Source: Sphingomonadales bacterium
GTDB lineage: Bacteria > Pseudomonadota > Alphaproteobacteria > Sphingomonadales > Sphingomonadaceae
Reading direction: 5' to 3'
Assembly: GCA_017309275.1 (NCBI GenBank)
Contig: JAFKLT010000039.1
Location: forward strand, 1-64,000
Length of the DNA stretch: 64,000 nt
Numbering within the stretch: the first letter of the stretch is position 1; each line of letters begins with the position of its first letter. Shown piece by piece: positions 42,955-51,396 of this stretch. Under the pieces are notes generated by a model that saw only the letters and a list, made by a program, of their open reading frames with translations, made no database searches and was not told the DNA's origin. A program made the position numbers and the translations under genes.

Positions 42955-43893
42955 TCAATAGGCTTTCCGGTTCGGCTGGGCGAGTTCGGCCTCCGACGGC
43001 CAATGGCCCTGCGGATTTTCCCGTACGATCTCGGTCAGCAACGCCTTCGCGCCTTTCTCGTCGCCGGCAAAGCGGCGTTCCATCGCGATGGCGAATTTGA
43101 TCGTGCTGTCGCGCGTATCCTTAAGACTGGCGGGGTCAAGGCGACCCTGCATGATCTGGACCGCCTGATAGTAAGTAAAATTCTCGATCAGCTTCAGTCC
43201 CGGCTCGATCGCGTCGATCGCGGCGCGTGCCTTGGCGTGCTCGCCCATCTTGCGATAGGCGATATAGGTCCAATAGGCGGTCGGCACGCGCATGTCGTCG
43301 CGCGCGAAGTCGGCGGCTAGGTCCAGCGACTTTGCCATGCCGGCAATCACCGTCGGATAGTCCCCGGTCGCGAAACTCGTCTGCGCGTGATAATAGACGA
43401 TGTTCCCGCGATAGGTGCTGATCGTCAGCCCGATCGGATTGGGCATGCCGTCGGGTTCGAAGCTGTCGGGGCGGTCGCCCATCAACTCCAGCGCCTTTTC
43501 ATAATCGGCGATCGCTTCGGCGAAACGCCGCGCGCGCGTCAGGTCGCGGGCGCGAAAGCGATAGAGTTTGTAGCTGTCGGGGAACTGTTTGATCCCGGCG
43601 CTGAAGGCGTCGACGGCGTCGCAGATACGCCCCGCATAATCGAGCCGGCGGCCATACCAGATATGCGAATCCTCGCGGTCGGGGGCAATACGCAGCGCCG
43701 CCGCGGCAATCTCGATATCCTCGTCCAGCGTCTTCTGCGTCGCGGGCAGAAAGCTGGGGATCGTCAGCGGCGTGCCGATCATGCTGGTGGCGCATTTCCC
43801 CGCGTCGGCTCCGGGGAGTGCCGACGCGGGGGCTGCCATAAGCAGCAAGGGAAGGGCGAGGGCGGGAAGGCGGATGGCGACGCGCGGGCTCAT
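42955..43893 (-). CDS. Exported tetratricopeptide-repeat protein
   Basis: 312 residues; signal peptide to ASALP. Several TPR-like helix pairs (DSHIWYGRRLDYAGRICDAVDAF; KLYRFRARDLTRARRFAEAIADYEKAL; YWTYIAYRKMGEHAKARAAI). It is a distant paralogue of the TPR protein at 51397-52383. The start overlaps the stop of the M19-like gene (ATGA), so the two should be made together. It may hold a periplasmic complex together. Confidence 0.78.
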   Translation of the reverse strand: MSPRVAIRLPALALPLLLMAAPASALPGADAGKCATSMIGTPLTIPSFLPATQKTLDEDIEIAAAALRIAPDREDSHIWYGRRLDYAGRICDAVDAFSAGIKQFPDSYKLYRFRARDLTRARRFAEAIADYEKALELMGDRPDSFEPDGMPNPIGLTISTYRGNIVYYHAQTSFATGDYPTVIAGMAKSLDLAADFARDDMRVPTAYWTYIAYRKMGEHAKARAAIDAIEPGLKLIENFTYYQAVQIMQGRLDPASLKDTRDSTIKFAIAMERRFAGDEKGAKALLTEIVRENPQGHWPSEAELAQPNRKAY

Positions 43894-44954
43894 CCGATCA
43901 CCTCCTGATAGATGCGGTGGAGGTTTGCTCCCATGATCTTTTCGACGACGCCTTCCGGATAGCCGAGCTTGCGCACGCCGTCCCACACGACCTCCATACG
44001 CCGCGGGCCGTTCAGCTCGTTGATGAACAGCGGCCAGTCGGCCTCGTTGAAATTGGCGCCCTCTTCGCGCTTCAGCTCGGCGACATAGGCGTCGGTCATC
44101 TCGACGACGCGGTGGTCGCGGTCGCTGCCGATCGCGACATGGTCGGTGCCCATTACCTTGACCGCATGGTCGATGTGCCGGAAATATTCGGGCAGCGCAT
44201 CGGCGCGCTTCGTCGTCAGGAAGGGGCGCATCTGACAGATGCCCGCGACGCCGCCCCGGTCGGCCAGCAGGCGCAGGTTTGCGTCGGTGGTGTTGCGGAT
44301 GTTGCTGTGCACCGCCATGCACGCCGTGTGCGAGACGATGACGGGGCTTTTCGACGCCGCGATCGTGTCGCCCATCGTCTGCATATTGGCGTGCGACAGA
44401 TCGATCAGCATCCGGCGCTCGTTCATCCGTGCCACCATGTCGCGGCCGAAGTGTGTCAGGCCGTTCGCGCCCAGCTCCTTGCAGCCCGCACCCGCCCAAT
44501 TCTGCTCGTTGTAGGTGATCTGCGCCGACCGCACGCCCAGCTTGTGGAACAGGTCGATATTGTCGAGGTCGCGCCCGAACTGGGTGCTGTTCTGAAACAG
44601 ATAGAAGAGCGCGATCTGGCCGTTCTTGCGCGCCAGATCGATGTCGGCGACGCTGGTCGCTTTCCGGAACAACTCGGGATGCGCGGTGATATGCGCGTCG
44701 TGGTCCAGTACCGCCTGAATGGCCTCTTCATAGGCCTGACCCTCATAGACCTTGGGATCGCAGAGTGTCACCGCGATGGCATCCAGCCCGCTCGCGCGCA
44801 TCTCCCCGATCAGGGCGGCATCATATTCGAAACGGACCTCGCCCATCGCGTCGAAGGTGAGGGGACGCGCCTTCGGCGTACGCGCCGCTGCGGGTGCAAA
44901 GGCCATGGCGGCCGACAAAGCCGCCCCCGACAGCATGAAATTCCGTCTGTCCAT
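43890..44954 (-). CDS. Atypical exported M19-like protein lacking alpha-metal ligands
   Basis: 354 residues. Twin-arginine signal (MDRRNFMLSGAALSAAMAFA). M19 core elements: DLSHAN (H188), VSHTA (H209), AIGSDRDH (D278). As in the protein at 3299, HxD is absent (TFDAMGEV, 34-38) and the bridging Glu is Gln (FQN, 120-122). Both genes sit behind the same XRE-type box. GGAGAGG precedes the start. Function may be binding or a one-metal hydrolysis. Confidence 0.8.
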   Translation of the reverse strand: MDRRNFMLSGAALSAAMAFAPAAARTPKARPLTFDAMGEVRFEYDAALIGEMRASGLDAIAVTLCDPKVYEGQAYEEAIQAVLDHDAHITAHPELFRKATSVADIDLARKNGQIALFYLFQNSTQFGRDLDNIDLFHKLGVRSAQITYNEQNWAGAGCKELGANGLTHFGRDMVARMNERRMLIDLSHANMQTMGDTIAASKSPVIVSHTACMAVHSNIRNTTDANLRLLADRGGVAGICQMRPFLTTKRADALPEYFRHIDHAVKVMGTDHVAIGSDRDHRVVEMTDAYVAELKREEGANFNEADWPLFINELNGPRRMEVVWDGVRKLGYPEGVVEKIMGANLHRIYQEVIG

Positions 44955-44966
44955 CGCTAATCCTCT

Positions 44967-45014
44967 CCGATTTCTTTATCGGAAAAGAAATAGCCTATAG
45001 GAAAATTAATGCAA
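44967..45014 (-). promoter_or_regulatory. Promoter with XRE-type box before the M19-like/TPR unit
   Basis: Minus strand: TTGCAT (45014-45009), a 16-base spacer, TATTTC (44992-44987). The spacer contains AATTTTCCTATAGG (45007-44994), followed by CTA. A second box TTTTCCGAT with inverted ATCGG (44986-44967) lies downstream of the -10. Same architecture as at 159 and 3236. Confidence 0.6.
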
Positions 45015-45040
45015 GCAGTCTTCGCAGCCGTTCGATGGGG

Positions 45041-45673
45041 TCAGGCGGTGTTGACCCACAGCACGACGGCATCCTTCTCGCTCGTCGAATAGCAGGCGTG
45101 CTGCATGCTGCTGTTGATATAGATGCTGTCGCCGACCCCCAGGATCGCGGGTTCGTAATGCTCGGTCTGAAAGCAGATTTCGCCTTCGAGCACATAGAGG
45201 AATTCCTCGCCGCTGTGCTGCGACCAGCTCTTGAAATCCTCCAGCGTGCGCGCCTTGATCGTGGTCACGAACGGCAGGATCTTCTTGTTTTTGAGCTCCG
45301 CGGCGATCAGCCGGTGGCGATAGACTTCGGTTTCCATCAACCGCCCCGCACCCGCCATCGTCACGCTTCGCCGTCCAGCGGCATCCTGCGCCGAATTGCT
45401 GGCGAAAAGCTCGGTGATGTCGATATCGAAACCAACGGCCAGCTTTTGGACGACGTCGAAGGTCGGCGACATCTGATCGTTTTCTATCTTCGAGAGCGTA
45501 GAGGCGGCCAATCCCGTCAGCTTGCCCGCATCCTCCAGCGTCATCCCGCGTTCGCGGCGCAAATGGCGCAGGCGCTCGCCCAGATGAAAGCCTTCGGACC
45601 TGGGGCGTTTGGTGGTGCGCACGGCGCCCAGAATTTCAGGCTCGTCTCCATTCCTGGGCGGCATATGTCTCAT
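45041..45673 (-). CDS. XRE-family regulator with C-terminal cupin domain
   Basis: 210 residues; ATG 45673 follows AAGGA, an ATG at 45664 is also in frame. Helix-turn-helix about 30-85 (MTLEDAGKLTGLAASTLSKIENDQMSP). Cupin domain about 135-205 (HSGEEFLYVLEGEICFQTEHYEPAILGVGDSIYI). Such proteins sense a small molecule in the cupin. It lies amid genes whose promoters share one box, and a box is 97 bases upstream of its own start, so it is the leading candidate for the box-binding repressor. Confidence 0.9.
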   Translation of the reverse strand: MRHMPPRNGDEPEILGAVRTTKRPRSEGFHLGERLRHLRRERGMTLEDAGKLTGLAASTLSKIENDQMSPTFDVVQKLAVGFDIDITELFASNSAQDAAGRRSVTMAGAGRLMETEVYRHRLIAAELKNKKILPFVTTIKARTLEDFKSWSQHSGEEFLYVLEGEICFQTEHYEPAILGVGDSIYINSSMQHACYSTSEKDAVVLWVNTA

Positions 45674-45769
45674 TCCTTGTCTAGTTCGAGATCTTGGTTA
45701 CCGCGGATCGGGAGGGCGGCTCGGGGGGAAAGAAGTCCGGCCAATCAGCGGCACCACATATAAAACACA

Positions 45770-45785
45770 AATTTCCGATAGGCTA
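45770..45785. promoter_or_regulatory. XRE-type box upstream of the XRE-cupin gene
   Basis: AATTTCCGATAGGCTA on the plus strand, sharing CCNATAGGCTA with the box at 45007-44991. It lies between the receptor stop (45858) and the XRE-cupin start (45673). On the minus strand a TATATG stretch follows as a possible -10, but I see no good -35. It suggests autoregulation. Confidence 0.5.
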
Positions 45786-45857
45786 CGAAATTGGCATTTA
45801 CGCTATGCCGTCTTCGCATTGCCTACCGGAAATCATGCTCATCCCGAACGGGCGAGA

Positions 45858-48299
45858 TCAGAACCTGAATTTCGCATTCAGATAGTAGAAGCCACCCGCG
45901 ACCCCAAACACGCTGTGGTTGTCATAGATCAGGCCTGCGCGTGCGCGTGCCGGACCGCGACCCGGGGGGAAGATGTTGAACAGGTTGCGTGCGCCGATGC
46001 TCAGATCGACGTCCTGAATGCCCGAATAGGTCACCTCGGCGTCGAACAGCGTCACGGCCTTGCGCGGCAGGAAGCTGGCCCCGTCCAGACGGCGCCACGC
46101 ACCGTAATGGATCGCGCGACCCATGAAGGCGAAGTCGCCGACCTTGGTCGTTGCCGAGAAGTTTCCGCGCCAACGCGGCGTGCCACGTTCGAATTCGGTG
46201 ACGATTGCCGGGCTGAAGCCGACCGGCGGCGCACCGCGCAGATGCTGTTCGTTATAGTTCACGGCCAAGCTGAAATCGGTCGAGGCATTGTCCGACCAGC
46301 TGTGACGATAGGTGCTGACCAGGTCGAAACCGCGCACGCGCGTGTTCATCTCGTTCTGGAAATAACGCACCTGTTCGATGTCCGCGCCGTTCGGGAAGCC
46401 GATGGCGGCCAACGCCGCGCGTTCGGCCGCCGTGGTGTTGCGCGACGGCGTCAACAGCAGGCGATCGTCGACGTCGATCTGATAGAAATCGAGCGTGGCG
46501 AGAAAGCCGTCGAGGCCGGTGAAGACCATGCCGGCGGACATGTTGAACGATGTTTCCGGCTTCAGCGCCTGCGAACCGAACACGCGGGCCGCAGGCGAAC
46601 CCGGAACCAGAACGGCGTCGAGAATGAAGCCGCCCACGCCGTCGAGCTGCGAGGTGAGGCTGGTTCCGAACACCTGGCCGGCGGCCGGGGCACGGAAACC
46701 GGTGCTGACCGAACCGCGAAGCGCGAAGGCGTCGCTCAGCTCGAACCGGGTTGCGGCCTTGTAGCTGAAGTTGTCGCCGAACTGATCATAGTCCTCATAG
46801 CGGGCAGCGACCGACAGGTTCCACCACGGAGTGATGTCGGCATCGATTTCGCCGAACACCGCATAGCTCTTTGAATCGAAGCTGCCCGCGAACTCGGGCG
46901 AGAAGCCTTGGAAGCCGTTCGACCCGGCGGGCAGATCCTGCAGCGGACCCGTGAGGTAGCTGGCGAGGTCGCCCTGGCCGATGACATAGGTTTCCTTGCG
47001 ATAGCTGGCACCGGCGAAGGCGAGGATGTTGTCGGTCAGATCATAGGAGATTTCGCCATCGAACTGCAGTTCGCGCTGGGTCAGCGAGCCCGGCTTGAAC
47101 GAGGTCGGCGAATTCACGCCCATCGAAGCGTTGATCGTGCCGGTGATCGTATAATCGACGGTGTTGGTGCCATAGCGCGCCGACAGGTCCCACTTCAACC
47201 GGCCGACTTCGTCGCGCAGACCGACGAGCGCGCTGAAATCCTCGAGATCGCCGGAGAATTCCGGGGTGAAGCCGCCCGGATAGATCGCCGCAAGGTTGAA
47301 CAGCTGCGGATGCGCCGGGCTGAGGTCGAAGGCCGAATTGGCATAGGTGCTGTGGCCGTTCAGGCCGCCGGCGGCGAAAGGCTGGCGTAGGCCGAAGGTG
47401 ACCGAGCTTTTGCCCGTCATATAGTTGCCGAAGCTATAGGCTTCGAGTTCATCGCCCAGTTCGACGCCGGCGTTCCAGACAGCCTTGAAGGCCATGTAAC
47501 GCGGGTCGAGGTTGCCCTCGGGATGTTCCGGCACGCCGGGAACGCCTGCCGCCCGCAGGGCCGCGGCGCCGGAGTGGCTGGCCTTCTTGGCATAAGCCTT
47601 CGCCTGGTCGGTGTATTGGGCCGCCAGGTTGAAATAGGCGTTGTCGCCGACGGGGACGGCGATGTGGCCCTGAATGTCATAGGTGCGGCCGCCCGACTGA
47701 TAATATTGGCCGACCTGGCCGATGATCGAACCGCCGCTCCTGGCCTTTTTCAGCTCCATGTTGATCACGCCGGCGATCGCGTCGGAGCCATATTGTGCCG
47801 ACGCACCGTCGCGCAGCACTTCGACGCTGGACAGGGCGATCGGCGGAATTACGTTGAAATCCTGGCCCTGCGAGCCCGACGTCGACGCGTGGCCGGTGCC
47901 GATCTGGACGATCGAGGCACGGTGGCGGCGCTTGCCGTTCATCAGCAGAAGGACATGGTCGGCCGGCGAACCGCGCAGCGTAACCGGGCGCACGAACGAG
48001 GAGCCGTCATTGCCCTGCAGGCGCTGGGCGTTGAAGGCTGGCACCAGCGTGCGCAGCGCGTCGTTTACGTCCGAATAGCCGGTCGTGTTGATCTGTTCCG
48101 GCGAAATGACGTCGATGGCCACCGAGCTGTCGGTGATCGAGCGGTCCTTGCGACGCGAGCCGATGACGACGATATCGCTGCCGGCTTCGCTGGTTTCGGC
48201 GCCATCTTCTTCGAGCGGCGCCGTCTGCGCCTGCGCCATTGGCGTGATTGCAAACCCGAGAGCTGACGACAGCAACAGGCGTGACACGAACTTCGACAT
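45858..48299 (-). CDS. TonB-dependent outer-membrane receptor
   Basis: 813 residues from MSKFVSRLLL, seven bases after AAGGAGGG; an ATG at 48338 is further upstream. Signal peptide to AQAQ, TonB box SDIVVIGSRR, plug domain with LLLMNGKRRHRASIVQIG and VEVLRDGASAQYGSDAIAGV, then a long barrel ending LNAKFRF. The plug wording is typical of the large receptor class used for peptides and plant compounds. Divergent from a dipeptidase-like amidohydrolase; XRE-type boxes lie between them. Confidence 0.92.
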   Translation of the reverse strand: MSKFVSRLLLSSALGFAITPMAQAQTAPLEEDGAETSEAGSDIVVIGSRRKDRSITDSSVAIDVISPEQINTTGYSDVNDALRTLVPAFNAQRLQGNDGSSFVRPVTLRGSPADHVLLLMNGKRRHRASIVQIGTGHASTSGSQGQDFNVIPPIALSSVEVLRDGASAQYGSDAIAGVINMELKKARSGGSIIGQVGQYYQSGGRTYDIQGHIAVPVGDNAYFNLAAQYTDQAKAYAKKASHSGAAALRAAGVPGVPEHPEGNLDPRYMAFKAVWNAGVELGDELEAYSFGNYMTGKSSVTFGLRQPFAAGGLNGHSTYANSAFDLSPAHPQLFNLAAIYPGGFTPEFSGDLEDFSALVGLRDEVGRLKWDLSARYGTNTVDYTITGTINASMGVNSPTSFKPGSLTQRELQFDGEISYDLTDNILAFAGASYRKETYVIGQGDLASYLTGPLQDLPAGSNGFQGFSPEFAGSFDSKSYAVFGEIDADITPWWNLSVAARYEDYDQFGDNFSYKAATRFELSDAFALRGSVSTGFRAPAAGQVFGTSLTSQLDGVGGFILDAVLVPGSPAARVFGSQALKPETSFNMSAGMVFTGLDGFLATLDFYQIDVDDRLLLTPSRNTTAAERAALAAIGFPNGADIEQVRYFQNEMNTRVRGFDLVSTYRHSWSDNASTDFSLAVNYNEQHLRGAPPVGFSPAIVTEFERGTPRWRGNFSATTKVGDFAFMGRAIHYGAWRRLDGASFLPRKAVTLFDAEVTYSGIQDVDLSIGARNLFNIFPPGRGPARARAGLIYDNHSVFGVAGGFYYLNAKFRF

Positions 48300-48371
48300 T
48301 CTTCCCTCCTTTTGGACCCGATTCCCCTGACCGGTCATTTACTGATTTCCGGCCTTAGCAGTAATTTCTAG

Positions 48372-48424
48372 AATTTTCCTATCATAAAAATTATTGCTCA
48401 ACTAGCAAAAACTTCCTATGCAAA
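48372..48424. promoter_or_regulatory. Divergent promoters with XRE-type boxes (receptor / amidohydrolase)
   Basis: Box AATTTTCCTATCATAA at 48372-48387 and a weaker ACTTCCTATGCAAA at 48411-48424. Toward the receptor: TTGCTA (48408-48403), 16 bases, TATGAT (48386-48381), overlapping the first box. Toward the amidohydrolase: TTGCTC (48394-48399), 16 bases, CTATGC (48416-48421), overlapping the second; this one is a poor -10. The region is AT-rich against its surroundings. Confidence 0.5.
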
Positions 48425-48477
48425 TGGGGAGGGCTGCCGAGGGTGGCCGGAAGGCGTAAGCCGACGGGAGGATTCGC

Positions 48478-49749
48478 TTGAGCAGCATGTTCGCTTTGTT
48501 GATGCTGGCTATGGGGACGTCGGGGGATGTTTTGATCCAGGCCGGCGATATTATTGCGATTCCTGGAGAAAAATCGATCGGCCCGGGGACGGTCGTGGTG
48601 CGTGACGGGCGGATTGCGGAGATCTTGCCTGGGTTTGTGGAGCGGGAAGGGGTACGGTCGGTCGATCTCAGGACGCAGACTTTGCTGCCCGGACTGATCG
48701 ACACTCATGTCCATTTCAGCTTCTCGCCCGAGACCAAGCTCTGGTCGGCCGCGATCGACACGCCCGAGGATGTCGCACTGTTTGCTTTTTCCAATGCGAA
48801 AAAGACGCTGGAGGCTGGGTTCACGACGGTTCGCGACGTCGGGTCGGACGGCTATTCGATCCACGCGCTGCGCGACGCGGTCAACGAGGGCACCGTCGTT
48901 GGTCCGCGCATCTTTCTGTCGGGAACGTCGCTGTCGATTGTCGGCGGCCACGGCGACATGTCGGGCCTCAACCGCAAGGCGACCGAGGCGCTGTACCCTT
49001 ACGATTATACCGGAGCGTGCACCGGAGCCGTCGAATGCGCGCTGCGGGTGCGCGAAGCGGCGAAATATGGCGCCGACCTGATCAAGATCACGTCGACCGG
49101 CGGTATCATGTCGCAGCAGGCGCGCGGGCTGGGTCAGCATCTGACCAACGAGGAACTCGACGCGATCGTCACCACCGCGCACAGCCTGGGACTGAAGGTC
49201 GCGGCGCACGCACACGGCGCCGAGGGCGTCACCGCCTCGGTCCGTGCGGGGGTCGATTCGATCGAACACGGCACCTATCTGGACGAGGAAACCGCGAAGC
49301 TGATGGCAAAGCGCGGAACCTGGCTCGTGCCGACGCTGGGCCTACTCGACGGGCGGAAGGACGCCGATGCCAGTCCGGCGGTGCGCGCGAAGATGGCCGA
49401 GGCGCGCCGCGTCGCGGGCCAGAACATCCGCCTGGCGGTCAAGTACAAGCTCAACATCGCCTTCGGCACCGACGCCGGCGTGTCGCCGCACGGCGAGAAT
49501 GCACGGCAGTTCCGCCATATGGTGGAGCAGGGACCGATGACGCCGATGGCGGCGCTCCGTTCGGCGACGGTCGATGCCGCCGCGCTGTTGGATCAGTCGG
49601 ACAATATCGGCACGATCGAAGTCGGGAAATATGCCGACATGGTGGCGGTCGCCGGCGATCCCTATCGCGACATAACCGTGCTGGAACATGTCTCGACAGT
49701 GATCAAGGGCGGGCAGATCATCGTGCGCGATAGCGACGGGCGCCCGTAA
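48478..49749 (+). CDS. Amidohydrolase related to Xaa-Pro/Xaa-Arg dipeptidases
   Basis: 423 residues from TTG 48478, which has GGGAGG at good distance; ATG 48487 is nine bases further. All ligands of the imidazolonepropionase-like group are present: IDTHVHF (HxH), DLIKITSTGG (carboxylated Lys), AAHAHG, SIEHGTY and FGTDAGV. Characterised Caulobacter-type relatives cleave L-Xaa-L-Pro or L-Xaa-L-Arg/Lys. The ALDH7-type gene downstream, which handles a lysine breakdown product, would fit a Lys-releasing enzyme. Confidence 0.85.
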   Translation: MSSMFALLMLAMGTSGDVLIQAGDIIAIPGEKSIGPGTVVVRDGRIAEILPGFVEREGVRSVDLRTQTLLPGLIDTHVHFSFSPETKLWSAAIDTPEDVALFAFSNAKKTLEAGFTTVRDVGSDGYSIHALRDAVNEGTVVGPRIFLSGTSLSIVGGHGDMSGLNRKATEALYPYDYTGACTGAVECALRVREAAKYGADLIKITSTGGIMSQQARGLGQHLTNEELDAIVTTAHSLGLKVAAHAHGAEGVTASVRAGVDSIEHGTYLDEETAKLMAKRGTWLVPTLGLLDGRKDADASPAVRAKMAEARRVAGQNIRLAVKYKLNIAFGTDAGVSPHGENARQFRHMVEQGPMTPMAALRSATVDAAALLDQSDNIGTIEVGKYADMVAVAGDPYRDITVLEHVSTVIKGGQIIVRDSDGRP

Positions 49750-49797
49750 CTGCACTGTTCAAAAACCATATCACTCCCCCTTTCAACGGACGAAAAG

Positions 49798-51366
49798 ATG
49801 AATGCTCTCGATACGATGATGTCTTCCAATACTGCCAACTCCGCCGAGGCGCCGTTTGCCGGCACGGTCGCTGCTCTATTCGATCGGCTGGGCCTGTCGC
49901 TGGGTGGGCGGCAGGGAACGGAACTGACGGTCTTTTCGCCGATCGACGGCTCGACGCTCGCCGGGCTGCGCACCGACAAGGCGGCTGACATGGATGCGAT
50001 GGTCGCGAACGCGCGCGCCGCATTTTCGGCCTGGAAGGATGTGCCCGCCCCGCATCGCGGCGAGCTGATCCGCCGTTACGGCCTGCTCGTGCGCGAGCAT
50101 AAGGAGGAATTGTCGCAGCTTCTGACGATCGAAAACGGCAAGATCCTGACCGAAGCGCGCGGCGAGGTGCAGGAGGTCATCGACATCTGCGAATATGCCG
50201 TTGGCCTGTCGCGCCAGCTTTTCGGCCTGACCATCGCGTCTGAGCGCGCCGAGCACCGGCTGACCGAATATTGGCATCCGCTGGGCGTGCTCGGGCTGAT
50301 CTCCGCCTTCAATTTTCCTGCCGCCGTCTGGGCATGGGGCACCACTGTCGCGCTCGTCTGTGGCGATAGCGCGATCTGGAAGCCGTCCGAAAAGACGCCG
50401 CTGACCGCGCTAGCCTTTTGCGGCCTGCTGCAAAAGGTCGCCGCAGACTATGAGCTTGCGCCCGATCATCTGGTGCAGATCGCCATCGGCGATGCCGCAT
50501 GCGGAACGATGCTGGCCGATCATCCCGACGTCGCGATCGTCAGCGCGACGGGCAGCGTCCGCATGGGACAGGATGTCGGCGTGCGCGTCCAGCGCCGCTT
50601 CGGCCGCCCGGTCCTGGAACTTGGCGGGAATAATGCCGCGATCATCGCGCCGAGCGCCGACATCGGCCTGGCCCTGCGCGGAACCATCTTTGCCGCGACC
50701 GGCACCTGCGGCCAGCGCTGCACGACGCTGCGCCGCCTGATCGTTCACGAGGATATCCGTGCCGACTTCGTCAAGCGCCTGGTCGCCGCCGTCGGCAGCC
50801 TCAACATCGGCAGCCCGCTGGACGATGCGACGCACGTCGGGCCGCTGATCGACAAGGCGGCGTTCGACGCGATGCAGCGCGCGCTTGAGCAGGCGCGCCG
50901 CGATGGCGGGATCGTCCACGGCGGCGACCGCATCGAGATCGAGGGTTCAGACGCTTATTATGTCCGCCCCGCGATCGTCGAGATGCCGGCGCAGAGCGAT
51001 ATCGTGCGCGAGGAAACCTTTGCGCCGATCCTCTATGTCCTGCCGTACACGGCTTTCGACGAAGCGATCGCGCTGCAGAATGGCGTGCCGCAGGGCCTGT
51101 CGTCGTGCGTCTTTACCAGCGACGTGCGCGAGGCGGAGAAATTCCAGTCGGCGCAGGGCAGCGACTGCGGCATCGTCAACGTCAACATCGGGACGAGTGG
51201 TGCCGAGATCGGCGGCGCGTTCGGCGGCGAAAAGGTGACCGGCGGCGGCCGCGTGTCGGGGTCCGACAGCTGGAAGAATTATATGCGCCGCGTCACCGCG
51301 ACGGTTAATTATTCGACATCGCTTCCGCTCGCACAGGGCGTGAAGTTCGATCTCGACATCGATTGA
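49798..51366 (+). CDS. amaB: ALDH7-type aldehyde dehydrogenase (probable aminoadipate semialdehyde dehydrogenase)
   Basis: 522 residues. The ALDH7 hallmarks are seen: ISAFNFPAAVWAW, LELGGNNA (E274) and GTCGQRCTTLRR (catalytic C308), and the C-terminal GAEIGGAFGGEKVTGGGR. Family members oxidise alpha-aminoadipate semialdehyde (piperideine-6-carboxylate) with NAD+ in lysine and pipecolate breakdown. Context: dipeptidase-like enzyme before, amino-acid permease after. Another aldehyde substrate is possible. Confidence 0.82.
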   Translation: MNALDTMMSSNTANSAEAPFAGTVAALFDRLGLSLGGRQGTELTVFSPIDGSTLAGLRTDKAADMDAMVANARAAFSAWKDVPAPHRGELIRRYGLLVREHKEELSQLLTIENGKILTEARGEVQEVIDICEYAVGLSRQLFGLTIASERAEHRLTEYWHPLGVLGLISAFNFPAAVWAWGTTVALVCGDSAIWKPSEKTPLTALAFCGLLQKVAADYELAPDHLVQIAIGDAACGTMLADHPDVAIVSATGSVRMGQDVGVRVQRRFGRPVLELGGNNAAIIAPSADIGLALRGTIFAATGTCGQRCTTLRRLIVHEDIRADFVKRLVAAVGSLNIGSPLDDATHVGPLIDKAAFDAMQRALEQARRDGGIVHGGDRIEIEGSDAYYVRPAIVEMPAQSDIVREETFAPILYVLPYTAFDEAIALQNGVPQGLSSCVFTSDVREAEKFQSAQGSDCGIVNVNIGTSGAEIGGAFGGEKVTGGGRVSGSDSWKNYMRRVTATVNYSTSLPLAQGVKFDLDID

Positions 51367-51396
51367 AGACCCAGGATTTTTCGGAGAGGATTTAAG

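Noticed and set aside
44967-44982. CCGAT-TTCTTT-ATCGG as a hairpin or terminator
   Set aside because: It lies between a start codon and a promoter-like -10 and matches half of the XRE-type box, so it is better read as an operator.
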